Of a stretch of 64,000 nt of DNA, positions 44,832 to 55,429 are shown piece after piece. Below the pieces are notes generated by a model. The model saw only the letters and a list, made by a program, of their open reading frames with translations. It was not told the DNA's origin and did not search any database. The position numbers were made by a program, and so were the translations under genes. Source of the DNA: Crambe crambe (lineage: Eukaryota; Porifera; Demospongiae; Poecilosclerida; Crambeidae). The stretch's first letter is position 1. Every line of letters starts with the position of its first letter. Location: assembly GCA_963924555.1 (NCBI GenBank), contig OZ004587.1:7208075-7272074 (forward strand). Direction: 5' to 3'.

Positions 44832-47800
44832 ATGGAAGAGTCCAAGGAGTATTCCACTATCGTCAAGTGCAGCAGGAAGCTGGAGATTGCTCTCAAATCT
44901 GACAGAAATATTGCACTGTTTCTCCTTCAGCAAGGATTCATCACACAGGAACGTTATGATGAAGTTATCAACCCAAAGTCAAATCTGACAGATGCTGAAA
45001 AGGCTAGTATGCTAGTGACTGCAATCAGAGATCGAGTTGAACTCAATCCTCGCAATTACCACAAAGTGGTCGATCATTTGCGTCAGAACACTATAAGATA
45101 TGGAGACATTGTTGAAATTCTCGATCAACAGTATCATCAGACCACAGCTGTAGGCAACTCTCTTCAACCAGGTTGGATATAGCACGTGTATACCATGGGG
45201 AAAACCCCAAAAACTTCCCCATAGCTTTCTGATTAAGCTTGAAGTTAATGAGGCATTTGTATGGTTATGATTTTATAAAATTACTATTTTCCCATAGTCA
45301 CTACCCTATCAGTGATGGCCACACTCACTCCTCTTGCACCCAATGACTCTCCCTCGACAATTCCCTCTGAGGGAATGACCTCCATGATGGCCACACCAAC
45401 CCTTCCTCCTGTACCCAATGCCGCTCCTTTGCAAATGAGATCTCCTGATGAGTCTTCCAAGGGAACCACCTCTATGCTGGTCACACCCTCCCCTCCTCCT
45501 TCCGTACCTAATGCCTCTCCTTCATCAAGATCTCCCTCCGAAGGAACAACCTCTAGAATTGCCACACCACCTCCCAGCAGTGGCTCCTTCTCAGCTTCCA
45601 CTACGCAATCCTTCACTGATGGAGCCACAGTATCCAATGACAACTCAGGTGAGCTCTATATGGAAAATATAACATTTACTTGTGAAAACTCTTTACCATA
45701 TATTAATGGTACAGTAGGATCTAGCCTCGTACCCGGGCCCACTTTTTTCTACTGCCCCGCGAAAAAAGTGGGCCTGGGTACGAGGCTAAGTAGGATTATA
45801 GTGTTGTATCCATGGATTATTTAAGTATGACTAACCCATGTATGACTATCATAATATTATTGTTACAACTCGTAGGTAAATCTGCTACAGCAATGAACGG
45901 GTCCTTTGCAATAGCCACACCCACCATCTCACTTCCTAGTGAACCCTCCCCTTCCATAATACGACCCTCATGGGATCCACCTGAAAGAGCCGAAAAGATG
46001 ATGTGTGAAAAATCTGGCTTTGAAAGTTCACCATGTAAGTCGTGCTACTGGGTCAAGTCATTAATGTTTTAATTCAGGCAGCAACCCTTAAGTTTACTGT
46101 GTATTTTACCAAATTACTCCACTAATATATATATGGGATCGGGATAACTCTTGATGCTCAACCTGGAACTGAAAGTTACCAAAGACTTCCAAGATCTTAC
46201 TCATTATGTGACGTTTTCTGACGTTTAGTGACGTGAAATGACGTCACGCGCCACTGGATGACGTCATTTAAAGGCGCTCGCAATCCACATGCTCTGGAAC
46301 AACACTGAAAGATGCTGCCGACAGAGCTGCTGTTGTTTGGGGTACCGATCCATACAACTGGGGTTGAAGTGTGAGCTGTTGGATGCTTTTCTATCTAGGA
46401 GAGATGTTCCTGCGGTTCTGCGCACGCATAATGCATCATCGTGACACATGAATTATTGGAAGCGTCATCCGGCACTTCCTGCCCCGAACAAGTCCATGTA
46501 TTACGTATCACCAGACTCTTGCGCCACCGGCGCTCGGGGCTGGCTATGCCAGATTACTTGGTGCATACAGTTCCTCTCTGTACACCACAACTTAAGAGTT
46601 TATGATTAATGGCCACCACCAAAAATGGAAGTGTCCAGAGTTACCACCTTAATTACCTTCTCACAACTATAATGATACTATGAAGCTTGAATTCAGTCCA
46701 GATTTGTTCTTTTTCCCTTGCAGATCTCGAAATTACGACCATCAAGCAAAAAATGCAGCAACTTGAATACAAGTTTGGTGATATTGTCATTAAAACGTAT
46801 GATAAATTGAAAGAGATGGACATCGATGTTGGTCGATTCAGAGCTCGCCTCATCACTTTACCATTCGAGTACAAGGAAGAACACAAAGACTTCTTCCAGC
46901 AAATCGAAGATGAACTTGAAAAGGAATCCACTGTCGATTGCATTTGGAACAAACTCAGCAAGTACTGGAACTTCTTGAACTATACCTTGTTGGAGAATTT
47001 GATACATCATCTTGGTGATCGTGTCCTCAAGCGAAAAATGGATGATTACCTGAGTTCACTGAAAGAATTTCAGTGCAGCACTCGTCTGTGTGACTTTGCC
47101 AAGTGCTGTCCTGCAATTGAGAACAGACCTAGCGAAGCAGATTTAAAGAGGTTCGTAATTGACCTAAGCCTAGAGTGGGAGACGTGCACTTTGGAAAAAC
47201 TAGAGGAGTTAAAGGGTCACATCATCCGCAAATTCCTCCTCCCCTCCTTTGCCCTCATCTTGGAGAAGGTTTCTCACGGAAGCTTGATAATTACATGGCT
47301 CTTGCCTGCAAAGATTGCCTCGAGTCTAATGGAAACTCTTGAGAACATCGACACAGGAGAGCTTTGCAAGGAACACAGAATCAACTCCATCACTGTCGAT
47401 GGCAAGGAGTGCAAGTATTCACCAAAGAAGAAATATACTATTTATTTGAAAGACTTGTATTCCAACAAAGAGGGGAAAAACCTCGCTCCTTTTAAACTTG
47501 CACTGATAGAAAAGGAGGAAATCAGCAGAAGAAATGCTGATGAATTCACCAAACAAACTTTGCGTGGAGACCTTGATGATGTAATCTATAAGAAGCATCA
47601 CATGACAGAAGATGAAATAGATCATCCTAAATGGCTATGGTATAAAAATCCCCGACTAATCCTAATTGAAGGAGCTCCAGGTGTGGGTAAGACCACATTC
47701 AGTGAACAGTTTTGCCACAAGTGGTCTCAGGGCCAACGTCTGAAAGACCACACCCTACTGGTCCTCCTACAGCTACGAAACAACAGAGTGAAGTCGGCCA

Positions 47801-49899
47801 AAAGTGTATCTGACCTCTTCCTCCATCCTCACCTCCAGCAGGCCATAGCACAGGAAGTGGAGAGCACTCAAGGAGAGGGTGTGGCCCTGTTACTAGAAGG
47901 CTGGGACGAACTGGAAGGAGAGATGAGAGAAAAGTCCTCCATATTCTTGGACCTGGTGTGTGGTCGTGCTCTACCTAAAGCCACTATAATTGTCACCAGT
48001 CGACCATGGGCCTCTAAGACCATCGTCAAGAACTCTCACATTAAAGTGGATCAGCATATTGAACTGTTGACAACTCCTAAGATCCAGTACGATCGAGTGA
48101 TGAGGGAAGACAGAGTGAAGGCTGAAGATAAAGAAAAATTCAAGGACTATATTTCATTCAACCCATGAGTAAAGGCAGCCATGCACACTCCTGTGACTGC
48201 CAATATAATAACAGAAGTGTTCCAGTGGAGCCGAGACACTGACTCACCCCTTCCAACCACAATGACCCAACTCTATACATCGTACACTTGTAAGTTGCTG
48301 ACACAGCACTTCTCCAGTGGTGAGGCACACAGCCAACAATCACCACAGAAGATTCGATCTCTGGAAGACCTTCCTCTTGACGTGCAGCAACAGCTGCAGG
48401 CCCTCAGTCGAGTGGCCTGGGAAGGAATCCTGAAGCAGCAGCTTACGTTTAGTGGTCATGCAGTGAAGGAGTCACTTGGACTGATGCAGAAAACAGGAGA
48501 ACTTTACAGCGAAGAGGACAGTCAGGTCTCCCGCCACTTCATCCACCTGACGCTGCAGGAATTCCTTGCATCCTATCACATCAGCCAACTCCCAACAGAC
48601 CAGCAACAAAAAATTATTGAACAATACATTCGATTTGGCCACCTCAAAGTGGTCATTAAATTTTTTTTTGGAATCGTTAGAAATGGTGCGTTTGCATCAT
48701 CGATGATAGCAAAGGATCTGAATCATAAAAGAGATACTAGTCCATTCCTATGGATGTATGAAATCAACGATCCAGAATTCATCCGTGAAATACTGGGACC
48801 TGATGAATCAATAACGATTTGTTCTGCATACGAATGGAGTCCTCTAGACTACGATAGTGTTGGATACGTTATATCCAACTCCCTTTGCAAATGGAAATTG
48901 AACTTTTACTATTCTTCCATGGGGGACGAGGAAATGGAAATGTGGTGTAAGGGAGCAATGAACTGTAAAGAAAACACTGGAAGTGAGCAAGAGGTGCATG
49001 CAAATTTCTCAGATAACACTCTTTCTGTGGAGGGTCTCAAGTGGTTTGTAAAATTGCCTCGTCACCTTCTCCAGCGAATCGTGTCACTGAACTTCTCACA
49101 AAACAAACTGGATAAGAAAGCATTAGATCTCCTTTCTCAAGTCGTCCCTGCACTGTCTAAGTTAGAGGTATTAAATCATTCTGGCAATCCCATTGGTGAG
49201 GGGGGAGCAGTGGAGCTCATGAGATCTCTCTCTCACTACAAGACTCCATTGAAGGAGTTGTATTTGGAGAATACATCTCTTGGAGAAGAAGACATACAAG
49301 CACTTTGTGAAGTCCTGGCTGACAATCATATAAAAAAATTAGCCATCAATGGCCCTAACATCTCCTTTGTGGGACGTCATATCGAAACACTCGAAACTCT
49401 TCTTGTTAGGCAACCTATGTCAGTGGATAGCTGCACATCCTTGGCATCACTACTCAAGCATCGCACGTGTCAGTTGAAGGAGTTGGATATTTATAACTGC
49501 AGTATTAATAGTGATGGAGCTGTTCAACTAGCAGCTGCACTAAGTGAGAACAAGTCAGTGGTTAATATCAGTATGCGGTTGAATAAAGACATTGGAGATG
49601 TCGGAGCAGGTGTTTTTGGGGACATGCTGAGGAAGAACACAGTACTACGAGAACTTGATTTGAATTATTGTGGAATTACATCTCAAGGTTGTGATCGGTT
49701 GGCAGGAGGAGTAAGAGCGAACTCAACATTACAAGTGTTGGACTTGAGAGATAATCGAATAGAAGAGAAAGGAGTCGACCTGATGTTAATTAGTTTGAAA
49801 TTCAACAAGATATTGAAGAAACTCGTCCTATCAGAAACATACAAGCGACCAGCAGACCCTAGAGTGGAATGGAGATGTAAGGAGAGTGTGAACATGTGA
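44832..49899 (+). CDS. CARD - helical - NACHT - LRR receptor (NLR), interrupted by one stop codon
   Basis: Four exons: 44832-45171 (CARD), 45298-45648 and 45876-46034 (Ser/Thr/Pro linkers), 46724-49899; all introns phase 1. The last exon encodes the helical domain shared with gene A exon 5 (KLSKYWNFLNYTLLENLIHHLGD). A NACHT domain follows, with Walker A GAPGVGKTT (47671-47697), Walker B LLLEGWDELEGE (47886-) and sensor VTSRPW. The C-terminal NACHT helices come next (HTPVTANIITEVFQW), then about seven LRRs (LPLKELYLENTSLGEEDIQAL type). NLRs are cytosolic sensors that oligomerise on activation. The frame is continuous except for one TGA at 48166-48168, inside the NACHT C-terminal region (FNP*VKAAM). 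The product would be 764 aa without the stop being read through, 1341 codons otherwise. A polymorphism, sequencing error or true pseudogene are all possible. CDS coordinates include the part after the stop. Confidence 0.87.
45721..45788. mobile_element. 68 bp hairpin MITE with 8 bp TSD
   Basis: Arms TAGCCTCGTACCCGGGCCC and the near complement ending TGGGTACGAGGCTA. It is flanked by AGTAGGAT at 45713-45720 and 45789-45796. The paralogous intron of the gene at 61770 (near 62650) reads CAGTAGGATTATAGTG with no insert, giving an empty site. An 8 bp duplication fits hAT-type transposition. Related tips occur at 61195, 39014, 36112 and 8893. Confidence 0.85.
46136..46565. mobile_element. Degenerate relative of the 6710 MITE
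   Basis: The right end GAACAAGTCCATGTATTACG...CACCAGACTCTTGCG...GGGGCTGGCTATGCCAGA matches the right end of the 369 bp element, and GGGATCGGGA and several TGACGT blocks match its interior. The left terminal repeat is not recognisable. It lies in intron 3 of the NLR gene. Confidence 0.6.
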
Positions 49900-51458
49900 T
49901 GTCCATGTATGTGTGTGTTATTGTTGTGTGTGATGTCATCATAGATCCTTAATGTGTGGATGGGAAATGGCCATTGGTGTAATAGTTCCAATCTGTATTA
50001 CGTCATGTGACAAATATCCAGTGAAATATGCAGGAATTGACTATAAACTTCCTTGAGGACAGGACATTATATTCATGATTTGTGCACTCTATTATTGTCG
50101 TGCAGTTATAGGTTGGCTTAAACATTAGTACTTTAGTACTTTTGAGCAACATTCAGTGTTTTGCAAGTTTCTTAGTTTTTTCTTCAGATGAGTTTCTCAG
50201 TAGTTTTGGAGACCTATAATATTATGTTGTCTGACAGGATATTTGCACTTGATGCATAAGCATAATATTGTATTCATGGCATTATTTTGCAAGAGGCTAT
50301 TGCTTATCATGAAGTTCTTATACTGCTAAAATTGGGCTACTGCACTCGTCTACTTACTTTCATCTTGATTATGCCCATGCATGCATGAAATGCAGATTGG
50401 AACTATTTGCGAATGTGCGTAAGTGTATAGGATCTATGATGTCATGGTTGGGAGTATTGTGTGAAGTATTCCGATTGAGTGAGGGAATTAATATCATATG
50501 TATGGTGTGCTCCATATAGAAGGGATTTATGTGACAGCTCAGTGCTCCTACATTGTTTTAATATCTAAAAACACTTCAGTTATTGTGATGAGTGAAGCTC
50601 ACTCCACACTAGGGGGTTGAATGAGAGGTCATATATTTATAATTATGTATGTTCTTCTGGTTTTGTCCTTTGCAATACGGTGATGTCTTCAGCTAACTGA
50701 GCATGCACACTCACCCCACAATGCTTTGCATTTCCCTAGTATATTAGAATGGTAGGACTGTGGAGATGAACAATGTACTCATAATACTTCTTTGATTAAT
50801 CCCCTCATGAATTGGTAATTTGCAGAGTTTCTTTATGGTGGGGGATGGTGGGGGCAAGGTGGGGCATTTAATTTGCCCCCCTAAATTGATCTTGTTCCTC
50901 CCCCCACCCCAAACTAACTTCAATATACGATTATACTTACTTCTCCTCCCCTGTATTATAGCTGAATTACCGTACAGCTTTTTTTTTTTTTGTTTTGTTT
51001 TTTGTTTTTTGGAGATAAAATATTTTGTCAGATGAAGAATTACCATAGTCTTTTATTTGGTATACGGTACAGTTATTTTAGCACATGCACTACAATATCT
51101 ATGGACTTCACAGCTGCTGGATCTCCATTTTCTCTTGGCTTGCATACTTGCCTTTATTTTGACCTTCATTTCTCCATGTATAACTCTCTTCGCGAATGTG
51201 GCGACTTTTCAATTGATGGAATCTAAGAAGAAAGTGGACCAGAAGTTATCAGCCGACTGGATAAAGTGCCATAGTTAATGCTGAATGATGTACAAATGAA
51301 AATAGCAACTCTATGTGTGGCTAAATGGTGGCTTTATTTAGTTTTCAATGCACTGATTACCGAAAATTACCGAAATTTTATTCCCACCAAAATTATTTCG
51401 CTGTACGGTAGTCAGCAGTCAGTACTTAGCCTCCCAACCCTCCTCCCTAAGAAATACC

Positions 51459-51462
<4 letters not shown>

Positions 51463-51493
<31 letters not shown>

Positions 51494-51505
51494 ATTGTTG
51501 TTGTT
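51463..51505. repeat. (GTT)n microsatellite
   Basis: About 43 bp of TTG units with one ATT interruption. Confidence 0.9.
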
Positions 51506-51728
51506 TTGGATGGCTCCATCACTGGCTAGGTAGCTTGCTAGTTGTAATAGTGGTGCTGGTGTGGAGTTCGAAACCCTAGCTGTTACTTATTTTAGTCACA
51601 GAGGTGTCTGTGCATGTAGTCTGGTGTTTGTGCGGTACTGTATGTTGTATGTTGTGAATGTCTTTCTTCTTATGCTATACAACAAAAGAATAGTATTGTA
51701 ATGAAACGACATTATCATGCTGGAATAG

Positions 51729-51763
<35 letters not shown>
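51729..51763. repeat. Poly-C run of 35
   Basis: Uninterrupted C run. The length may be unreliable for assembly reasons. Confidence 0.85.
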
Positions 51764-52359
51764 ATATTATTCTTTCTAAAATACAATGATTGATTGTCAA
51801 TACAGATAAAATGTGAAATCTACATACCTTAATCAGGTTGTGATATTTGGACTGTCAAGCATGAGATTGATCTATGAAAAATAACCTTCAATATCTTAGA
51901 ATTCTGTTGTGGGTAATGCTTGTCATATTACATTCACTGATCACTACTCTCCAAACAATGCACATCTACCCCTTTACTCACCACTTTCAGGGTTGCATTT
52001 TCTAAATTAGCTGACCCCTGGCCTCATGATATCCAGGCACTTACCAGAAGGGAATTCCCCACCTGATTACAGGGCTATTGCTTATATCACCTCACCATTT
52101 TGTAGTTGTATAGACCTCAACAAACCACCATGGCAACTAAATAACTAATTACCATTTACATATGACTCAATCTCCATTGACTTTCATTCTGTTTCGTTTT
52201 TATGCAGAGGACTTTTTATATCTTGGAGTCCTAGTTTGAGAGTTATCTGAAGTCAATTAAGAGACTGTCTCATAATAATTCATTCTGACTCACTCATCAT
52301 CACATCATGCATTGTACTTGTGAAACTTTTCACATGAAAACTCTTGACCTATTGTTGTT

Positions 52360-52454
52360 ATTGTTATTGTTTTTGTTTCCTTTTGTTGTTGTTTATGATA
52401 ATCAGGACACAGGACACATAACCACATAATGAGATTCATAACTTGATGGCTAGA
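52360..52454. repeat. 95 bp block repeated at 59877
   Basis: TTGTTATTGTTTTTG, GTTTATGATAATCAGGACAC, ACCACATAATGAGATTCATAA and CTTGATGGCTAGACC recur at 59877-59966 almost unchanged; part (ACCACATAATGAGATTCAT) is also at 43951-43972. It is a dispersed repeat of unknown class, present near each NLR-type unit. Confidence 0.7.
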
Positions 52455-53029
52455 CCTTAATGGTTAGTTGGTCTTGCCACAGACTGGAATTACTTATTCT
52501 AAATAATTAGGAGACCATTCAGTTCTCTTCTGATTTGAGCTATGGAATTCGCCTATAAGGGTTATCCTTTAAAGTGCGGGAGTGGAGATTGACAAACTTT
52601 CATAATGGTCAACCACGGTCTGTATCTGATGGAGATTTGACTACTGAATCTTCGTGTGTGGATTTATATATATATATATATTTCAGGAATGAACTGGAAT
52701 TGACTGGCTAGCAGGTTCTTACTGTTCCACCATGCTTAAGGTAGTCACTCATAGCCAACTCTATTACCACCACAGAGACTAAAGCAAATTTGACCACTTC
52801 GAAAAGCCACACCTCTAGTTCCATCGGAAGAGCATTCCTGAATTTATGCTTGCCTCACTTGAAACCTAGCTAGGTGTTGCAGTGTGTCAATTATATTAGT
52901 AATGAGGTCAGTTCCCTTGTAGACTGATGCTTCCATAATAGTACCTAACAGTGTAACATAATTGAACATAGTGGGTGTGGTTGAAGGTGTGGTTTGACCT
53001 CTGTACAGAATTGTATGAGAGTTAGTGTT
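52455..53029. other. 3' flank of the WDR61-like gene, no gene
   Basis: No coding sequence supported. A short TA microsatellite lies at 52667-52681. Confidence 0.45.
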
Positions 53030-54858
53030 TTATTGAGGACAGCCATAAAAGATGAGAGCCTTGTCATCAGAAACGGATGCTATTCTTTCACCAGATGGGT
53101 CATACTGCACACACCATACCTTCAAAAAAAAGAAAAGAAAAGACCAATAAACAATAATAACAACAACAACAACAACAACAACAATCATACCTGGTCAGAA
53201 TGTTCCTTGAATGTGTGAGTGCATTGTCTTGTGCTGGCGTCCCATACCTTCACTGTCTTGTCACTCGAGCTGCAGCATAGAGGAAACTACGGCTGATAAT
53301 GGACCCACCAAAATAAATATCCAATTAAGGGCACAATAGTCAGTGGAACCTCTGATAATGGACCCCCTGACACATTTAGAAATAACTCCCCCTAATAAAG
53401 GGCAATTTTCAATCCACCAATAGTATAGTTCTCATAAATTCTTGTCCCTTATACATTAGAACCTCTGATGATAAAGGACACTCTGGAAGAGGACAAACCT
53501 TCCATCTAAAGCACACCTTTTGTACGTATACACTTTACATACATAAAAAATGACCTCAATTTCTCATAAGACGAAAGGCTGGGTCCTATGGATGAACTGC
53601 TAGTCCCAATGTCCTTTACATAATTATAATAGGAAATTTTTGTGGGGGAAAATTTTGGTGGATAGTGTGGCTTCCTTACCAAGACAATTCAAGGGATAAA
53701 CTGTATCTTACCCAGTGACGAAATGCTGATTATCAGGTGAGAAACAGACGGTGAGGACCCATGAGCTGTGCCCAGACAGAGTACCAGCGAGATTAGCACG
53801 CTGCCTGTAAGAGATTGAATGTGGTGATGAAAAGTGAGGGGAGAGGAAATTTCTTTATGCATGCAGCAAACGCACGTACACGTCATATACTTTCATGTCC
53901 TTGTCATCTGAAGCAGTCACAAGGAGTTGGGAGTCAGGGGAGAAGCAGAGAGACCGTACAGGCATAGCATGGCCTACATATGCACGTATATGTCACATCT
54001 ATTTAAGCACACTGCACATTCTTTTCCCTAGAGATACAGTGGAATCTCCTAATAATGGACACACTTGGAACCCATCCTTTTGTCCTTTGTAGAGAGGTTA
54101 TGAACTCTTTTGGAGGTTATTTTGTATATACAAAGGTACTTTTAGATTGTCCTTTGTTGAGAGGTTTGTCCTCTTTCAGGGTGTCCTTTATCAGAGGTTC
54201 CACTGTACCTTTTTCCTCCTCATTGGTCTAGTATATACCTTCAAGAGTATGCAAGAGATGTCCAGTCTGAAGGTAAAACAAGTTTATGATTCCATCAATT
54301 GCTCCCGAGGCTATCAACTTTCCATCAGGACTCTTGAGGGAAAAATAAATAAATAAAATAAATAAACAAACAAACAAACAAACAAACAAACAAATAATAT
54401 TGCCATCAATAATCTGGCAAAATTTGCATCCATCAGGACACTATTAGTCAATCAGGACATTGTGATCAGGACACTCTAATTAATCAGGACAATAAGGATA
54501 CTTTAAGCAGGACATTCTAATCAGGACACTTTAATCAGGATATTCTAACCAGGACACTTTAATCAGGATGATCTAAACAGATTTTTTTTCTGTCCCCCCA
54601 AAAGTGCCCACAGTAAGCTGCCTTGAAAGTTTTTACTCACATATGCAATCGACATGATGAATTTTCCTCTAGTGTCTAGAGCACTCTCTTTCTTTCCTTC
54701 CTCCACACTGAACAGGTTGATCTTCCCATTATGACTGCCAGCCAACATGGAAGAGTCAGGAGAGAAGGTTAGTGACCACACATTAACTGCAGGAATAGAG
54801 AAATGACTCTGACTCACACACACACACACAGAGGGAGGGAGGGAGGGAGGGAGAGAGA

Positions 54859-54916
<58 letters not shown>

Positions 54917-55086
54917 AAATCAACAAGAACTCTTCTGAACACACAACCATACACACACGAATATATGTTCTGCCTGATGAGTCTATTCACAGCACATACC
55001 TGGTCCACCATCAATACTTCTCAACAGCTTTCCGCTTCTCAAATCCCATAGCTTGATATACCCATCCAAACCACTGCTAGCTCCAA
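53030..55086 (-). CDS. WDR61: WDR61/SKI8-like WD40 protein, 3' seven exons
   Basis: Seven minus-strand exons: 55086-55000, 54786-54641, 54332-54239, 53973-53880, 53804-53712, 53269-53191, 53119-53030 (stop TAA). They encode about 227 aa of WD40 repeats: [101 protein letters not shown] and [20 protein letters not shown]. Order and wording follow WDR61 closely. WDR61/SKI8 is a subunit of the SKI complex (RNA decay) and of PAF1C (transcription). The first 80 or so residues (blades with the human LDDLVKVWKW motif) are not found upstream, where MITEs and broken immune-gene cassettes begin. The gene is therefore 5'-truncated, or its first exons lie out of sight. Confidence 0.85.
53146..53183. repeat. 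(AAC)n microsatellite
   Basis: AATAATAACAACAAC-type run within intron 6 of the WDR61-like gene. Confidence 0.85.
53340..53610. mobile_element. CAGTGGAACC-family elements, nested or tandem
   Basis: CAGTGGAACCTCTGATAATGG starts one copy at 53341 and TAGAACCTCTGATGATAAAGG starts another at 53458, followed by GAGGACAAACC and AGGCTGGGTCC. They lie in intron 5 of the WDR61-like gene. Confidence 0.6.
54037..54205. mobile_element. Intact CAGTGGAACC-family MITE (169 bp)
   Basis: Starts CAGTGGAATCTCCTAAT after TA and ends AGAGGTTCCACTG before TA. The inverted-repeat body (AGAGGTTATG... and TTGAGAGGTTTGTCCTC) makes it palindromic. TA duplications fit a Tc1/mariner-pogo origin. It is the best-preserved copy of the commonest repeat in the window and lies in intron 3 of the WDR61-like gene. 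Confidence 0.85.
54850..54914. repeat. (GA)n / (CT)n microsatellite
   Basis: CT-rich on the sense strand of the WDR61-like gene, in intron 1, followed by GGGA and CA repeats and then the acceptor at 54787, about 60 bp further on. Confidence 0.9.
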
Positions 55087-55137
55087 CTAAAATTTAAGAT
55101 TTTTAATGTACAATGGGTATTCAGTATATAAGTGTAC

Positions 55138-55270
55138 ACAGTGGGGACGTCCACTCTGAAAGAGGACAAGCCTCTCAACAAAGGAAAATCTAAAAGTACC
55201 TTTGTACATACACCCTATACAAAATAACCTCCAACCTCTCTAAAGGCTGGGTCCCAAGTGTGTCCATTAT
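55138..55270. mobile_element. CAGTGGAACC-family MITE fragment
   Basis: CACAGTGGGGACGTCCACTC, GAGGACAAGCCTCTCAACAAA, ATAACCTCC and GGGTCCCAAGTGTGTCC match the family core. It lies directly upstream of the first visible WDR61-like exon. Confidence 0.6.
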
Positions 55271-55429
55271 TTATTTATTAGCTATTGATTAACCATGTTT
55301 AACTGGTATAAGAAATAGTTAATGGAGTCCATATGTAATTGTTTAGCCTTCACATTCAGAGTCACTCAGTTCATGGAAAATGTAACATGTACTACTACCT
55401 TTTTACCATCTTAACCAGTTGGTGGTTAT

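Larger units (their letters stand above)
49900..52340. other. Intergenic, no gene
   Basis: No supported coding sequence. Contents: a GTT microsatellite (51463-51505), a 35-base C run (51729-51763), and a stretch at 51520-51585 with a B-box-like GAGTTCGAAACCC that might be an old tRNA-derived repeat. Confidence 0.5.

Noticed and set aside
48181-49899. Separate LRR gene starting at the ATG after the in-frame stop
   Set aside because: It starts in the middle of the NACHT C-terminal region, has no promoter or leader of its own, and is in exact frame with the upstream part; better read as one interrupted gene.
50990-51278. Small membrane protein genes at 50990-51278
   Set aside because: Hydrophobic frames from T-rich DNA on both strands, with no homologue recognised and no splice or promoter context.
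51520-51585. tRNA-derived SINE head
   Set aside because: GAGTTCGAAACCC resembles a B box, but no convincing A box spacing or second copy was found in the window.
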